DNA of 11,228 bases from CAYRGQ01 sp964444885 (GTDB lineage: Bacteria > Bacteroidota > Bacteroidia > Sphingobacteriales > Sphingobacteriaceae). The DNA lies in contig CAYUIZ010000100.1 of NCBI GenBank assembly GCA_964444885.1, positions 1 to 11,228 of the forward strand. The letters are read 5' to 3'. Made by a program: the position numbers and the translations under genes. Under the pieces are notes generated by a model, which saw nothing but the letters and a program-made list of their open reading frames with translations, was not told the origin of the DNA and ran no database searches. Below, piece after piece: positions 9,642 through 11,228 of this stretch (position 1 is the first letter of the stretch; each line of letters opens with the position of its first letter).

Positions 9642-10679
9642 ATGGCGAAATACTACTTTAAAAACGATTATAGCGAAGGTTGCCATCCGTCCATCTTGGC
9701 GGCATTAACAAACACCAACCTGGTACCCCAGGACGGGTACGGCGAAGACAGCTATTCCGTGGAGGCAAAAGCGCGGATCCGCGTCGCGGCCGGCCAGCCC
9801 GACGCGGCCGTGCACTTCGTATCCGGCGGCACGCAGGCCAACCTGCTCATTGCCGCGGCGGCGCTTCGCCCCTACCAGTCCATCATTGCCGCGGATACCG
9901 GCCATGTCAGCGTGCACGAGGCCGGAGCCGTAGAGGCCACCGGCCACAAGATCGAAACCGTCCCCGCACCGGACGGCAAACTGAATCCCGAAGGCATTGC
10001 CCACCTCCTCAAGCAGATCGGGGATGTCCATGCCACCCAGCCCAAGATGGTGTATATCTCCAACGCCACCGAACTGGGCACGCTCTATTCCAAGAGGGAA
10101 CTGGCGGCGCTATCGGCCTACTGCCGGGCCAACGGACTGTACCTCTTCATGGACGGGGCACGCTTGCCGGCCGCCTTGGCGGGAAAGGGCAACGACCTCA
10201 GCCTGGCGGATATCGCCCAGCTGGTCGACGTTTTCTACATCGGCGGCACGAAAAATGGCGCGTTGCTGGGCGAAGCGATCGTCATCACGCACCCGGCGAT
10301 CAGGGAGGGGTTTGCCTTCCATGCCAAGCAACGAGGCGCCTTGCTGGCCAAAGGAAGGCTCCTCGGCCTACAGTTCCTTTGCCTGTTCGAGGACGGCTTA
10401 CTATTCGAGTTGGCCACCCGCGCCAATGCCCTGGCCCTGCACATGGCAACGGAAATCGGCGCCATGGGGTTCCCCTTTTTGGCCGAACCCGCGACAAACC
10501 AGCTCTTTCCCATCCTGCCCTACCCGGTAATCCGCCAGTTGGAAACGACCTGCGCATTCTACGTCTGGCAGGACATCGACGGGCAACGGGCCGCCATCCG
10601 GCTGGTGACGTCCTGGGCGACGGATGAGGCCTCCTGCGAGGCGTTCGTTAGGCTGCTTAGGCAAGCCATGCTTACTTAA
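9642..10679 (+). CDS. PLP-dependent threonine aldolase / beta-eliminating lyase family protein (LtaE-like)
   Basis: A 345-residue fold-type I PLP enzyme. Family landmarks: an N-terminal FKNDYSEGCHPSILAAL (6-22), the phosphate-binding SGGTQAN (61-67), His88 and His92 near the ring, the cofactor-binding aspartate in FMDGARL (Asp171, Arg174), and the PLP lysine in IGGTKNG (Lys204). LtaE enzymes cleave L-threonine or allo-threonine to glycine and acetaldehyde in the cytosol. This sequence belongs to a more distant subgroup carrying T-K-N-G at the lysine, often annotated only as beta-eliminating lyase or class I/II aminotransferase, so the substrate is open. It starts 10 bp after gmd, suggesting cotranscription, but no link to fucose synthesis is known. 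Its length is normal for the family. Confidence 0.85.
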   Translation: MAKYYFKNDYSEGCHPSILAALTNTNLVPQDGYGEDSYSVEAKARIRVAAGQPDAAVHFVSGGTQANLLIAAAALRPYQSIIAADTGHVSVHEAGAVEATGHKIETVPAPDGKLNPEGIAHLLKQIGDVHATQPKMVYISNATELGTLYSKRELAALSAYCRANGLYLFMDGARLPAALAGKGNDLSLADIAQLVDVFYIGGTKNGALLGEAIVITHPAIREGFAFHAKQRGALLAKGRLLGLQFLCLFEDGLLFELATRANALALHMATEIGAMGFPFLAEPATNQLFPILPYPVIRQLETTCAFYVWQDIDGQRAAIRLVTSWATDEASCEAFVRLLRQAMLT

Positions 10680-10708
10680 CCTGAGCAATTCGTCGGGTTT
10701 ACCACCCC

Positions 10709-10734
10709 CAATGGCGCGAGTTTGCAACTCGTGC
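10709..10734 (+). repeat. REP-like palindromic repeat, copy 2
   Basis: Exact reverse complement of 2623-2648 over 26 bp, with the stem CGAGTT/AACTCG. It lies 30 bp beyond the aldolase stop codon and could fold at the 3' end of the transcript, but no T-tract follows, so I do not call it a terminator. Confidence 0.8.
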
Positions 10735-10892
10735 ATAATGCAAGCGGCATAAACCGCGCGGCGCGGCTGCTTCCTTATCAGCATGTGCAGGCATCGCGTA
10801 GCCTCGCTCGTGCTTACATCCCCAACAAGACTTAAAAAGCGAACGGTTTTTGGCCTCATAAAAAAGCTGTCAATTTAGTGCTTCTTTGTGCT

Positions 10893-11006
10893 TTCGGCAG
10901 GGTTTGCCAGTGGGACTCTTGGGACTCGGGGGACTGGTGAGCGGGGTTGTTTTTTGGGGCAGGAGATCGGGGTGAGCGTTGGTTTGGGCTGCGGGGTGGG
11001 TCGCAC
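10893..11006 (+). repeat. G-rich direct repeat module, copy 1
   Basis: This module starts with TTCGGCAGGG, then has three nonamers beginning GGGACT at 10912, 10921 and 10930, and ends in a 55-bp block (10952-11006) that recurs without a mismatch at 11174-11228. The region between shows substitutions and small length differences. Confidence 0.88.
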
Positions 11007-11113
11007 GGGTCGCTGGTGTCCCTCTGGGGACTTAGCTCCTAGCTACTGGCCAGCACTCCCGTTAAGGGAGGAAAAGCCGCCTTTCCAATTGGGGGGGCTT
11101 CGTTGTCTTGTTT
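11007..11113. other. Spacer between the G-rich modules with small inverted repeats
   Basis: This spacer contains GTCCC/GGGAC around 11018-11031 and CTCCC/GGGAG (11056-11060 and 11066-11070), followed by GGAAA/TTTCC arms near 11069-11085. No ORF and no terminator with a clear T-tract was found. Confidence 0.5.
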
Positions 11114-11228
11114 TTCGGCAGGGCTTACCAGTGGGACTATTGGGACTCGGGGGACAGGAGATTGGGGGTAGGGTTTTGGGGCAGGAGATCGGGGTGAGCG
11201 TTGGTTTGGGCTGCGGGGTGGGTCGCAC
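11114..11228 (+). repeat. G-rich direct repeat module, copy 2 (reaches the window edge)
   Basis: Second copy, beginning TTCGGCAGGG, with GGGAC nonamers at 11133, 11142 and 11151 and the perfect 55-bp block at 11174-11228. The copies are offset by 221-222 bp. It ends with the window, so its true end and any further copies are unknown. Confidence 0.88.

Larger units (their letters stand above)
10680..11228. other. Gene-free right flank with REP-like and G-rich repeats
   Basis: No credible gene lies here. Just after the aldolase stop comes CTGAGCAATTCG (10681-10692, also at 2721-2732), then the REP-like palindrome (10709-10734). About 150 bp follow in which I recognise nothing beyond a short inverted repeat GCGG/CCGC near 10744-10757. 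Two direct copies of a G-rich module fill the rest. The minus-strand frame entering from the right edge is proline-rich translation of the repeat. Confidence 0.7.

Noticed and set aside
9680..10627. 315-codon frame overlapping the aldolase gene in another phase
   Set aside because: Low-complexity Arg/Gly/Pro-rich translation, typical of an out-of-frame reading of a GC-rich gene.
10834..10851. AAAAA/TTTTT inverted arms as a terminator
   Set aside because: Only five A-T pairs with no GC stem; too weak to call a terminator.
11043..11228. Minus-strand open frame entering from the right edge
   Set aside because: It is a proline/threonine-rich translation of the G-rich repeat, starts with GTG at the window edge, and shows no domain.

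Overview
The window looks like chromosomal DNA of a moderately GC-rich member of the Bacteroidota. The evidence is a topoisomerase IV subunit A of the long Bacteroidota type ending in a short QLGLF tail, a CotH-domain lipoprotein whose lipidated cysteine is followed by K-D-E (the pattern of the Bacteroidota lipoprotein surface-export signal), start codons preceded by A-rich sequence instead of strong Shine-Dalgarno sites, and repeat-laden gaps. No phage, conjugation, CRISPR, tRNA or rRNA gene was found.

Layout. Positions 1-812 hold no credible gene. They carry two tandem copies of a long repeat; the second copy lacks 124 internal bases. On the minus strand follow a half-size ABC exporter (813-2585) and, upstream of it, a CotH-type kinase-fold surface lipoprotein (2746-4305). 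They are separated by 160 bp packed with nested repeats. A divergent spacer (4306-4665) contains a long imperfect palindrome. On the plus strand four genes run head to tail with gaps of 46, 63 and 10 bp: topoisomerase IV subunit A (parC, 4666-7497), GDP-L-fucose synthase (fcl, 7544-8482), GDP-mannose 4,6-dehydratase (gmd, 8546-9631) and an LtaE-family threonine aldolase or beta-eliminating lyase (9642-10679). From 10680 to the end there is again no gene. That stretch holds a second, inverted copy of a 26-bp REP-like palindrome and two direct copies of a G-rich module that ends exactly at the window edge.

How the genes work together. gmd and fcl make up the complete two-step route from GDP-D-mannose to GDP-L-fucose, the donor for fucosylated surface glycans or exopolysaccharide. 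parC is a housekeeping gene (chromosome decatenation) and the aldolase belongs to amino-acid metabolism, so the plus-strand cluster seems to be a transcriptional neighbourhood more than one pathway. The CotH lipoprotein and the ABC exporter may both act at the envelope, but the sequence does not tie them to each other.

I see no wholly new multi-gene system here. The more notable signals are a possible sliding-clamp-binding motif at the ParC C-terminus, a heptanucleotide array just before gmd, a predicted surface-exposed CotH kinase, and several layered repeat families in nearly every gap.
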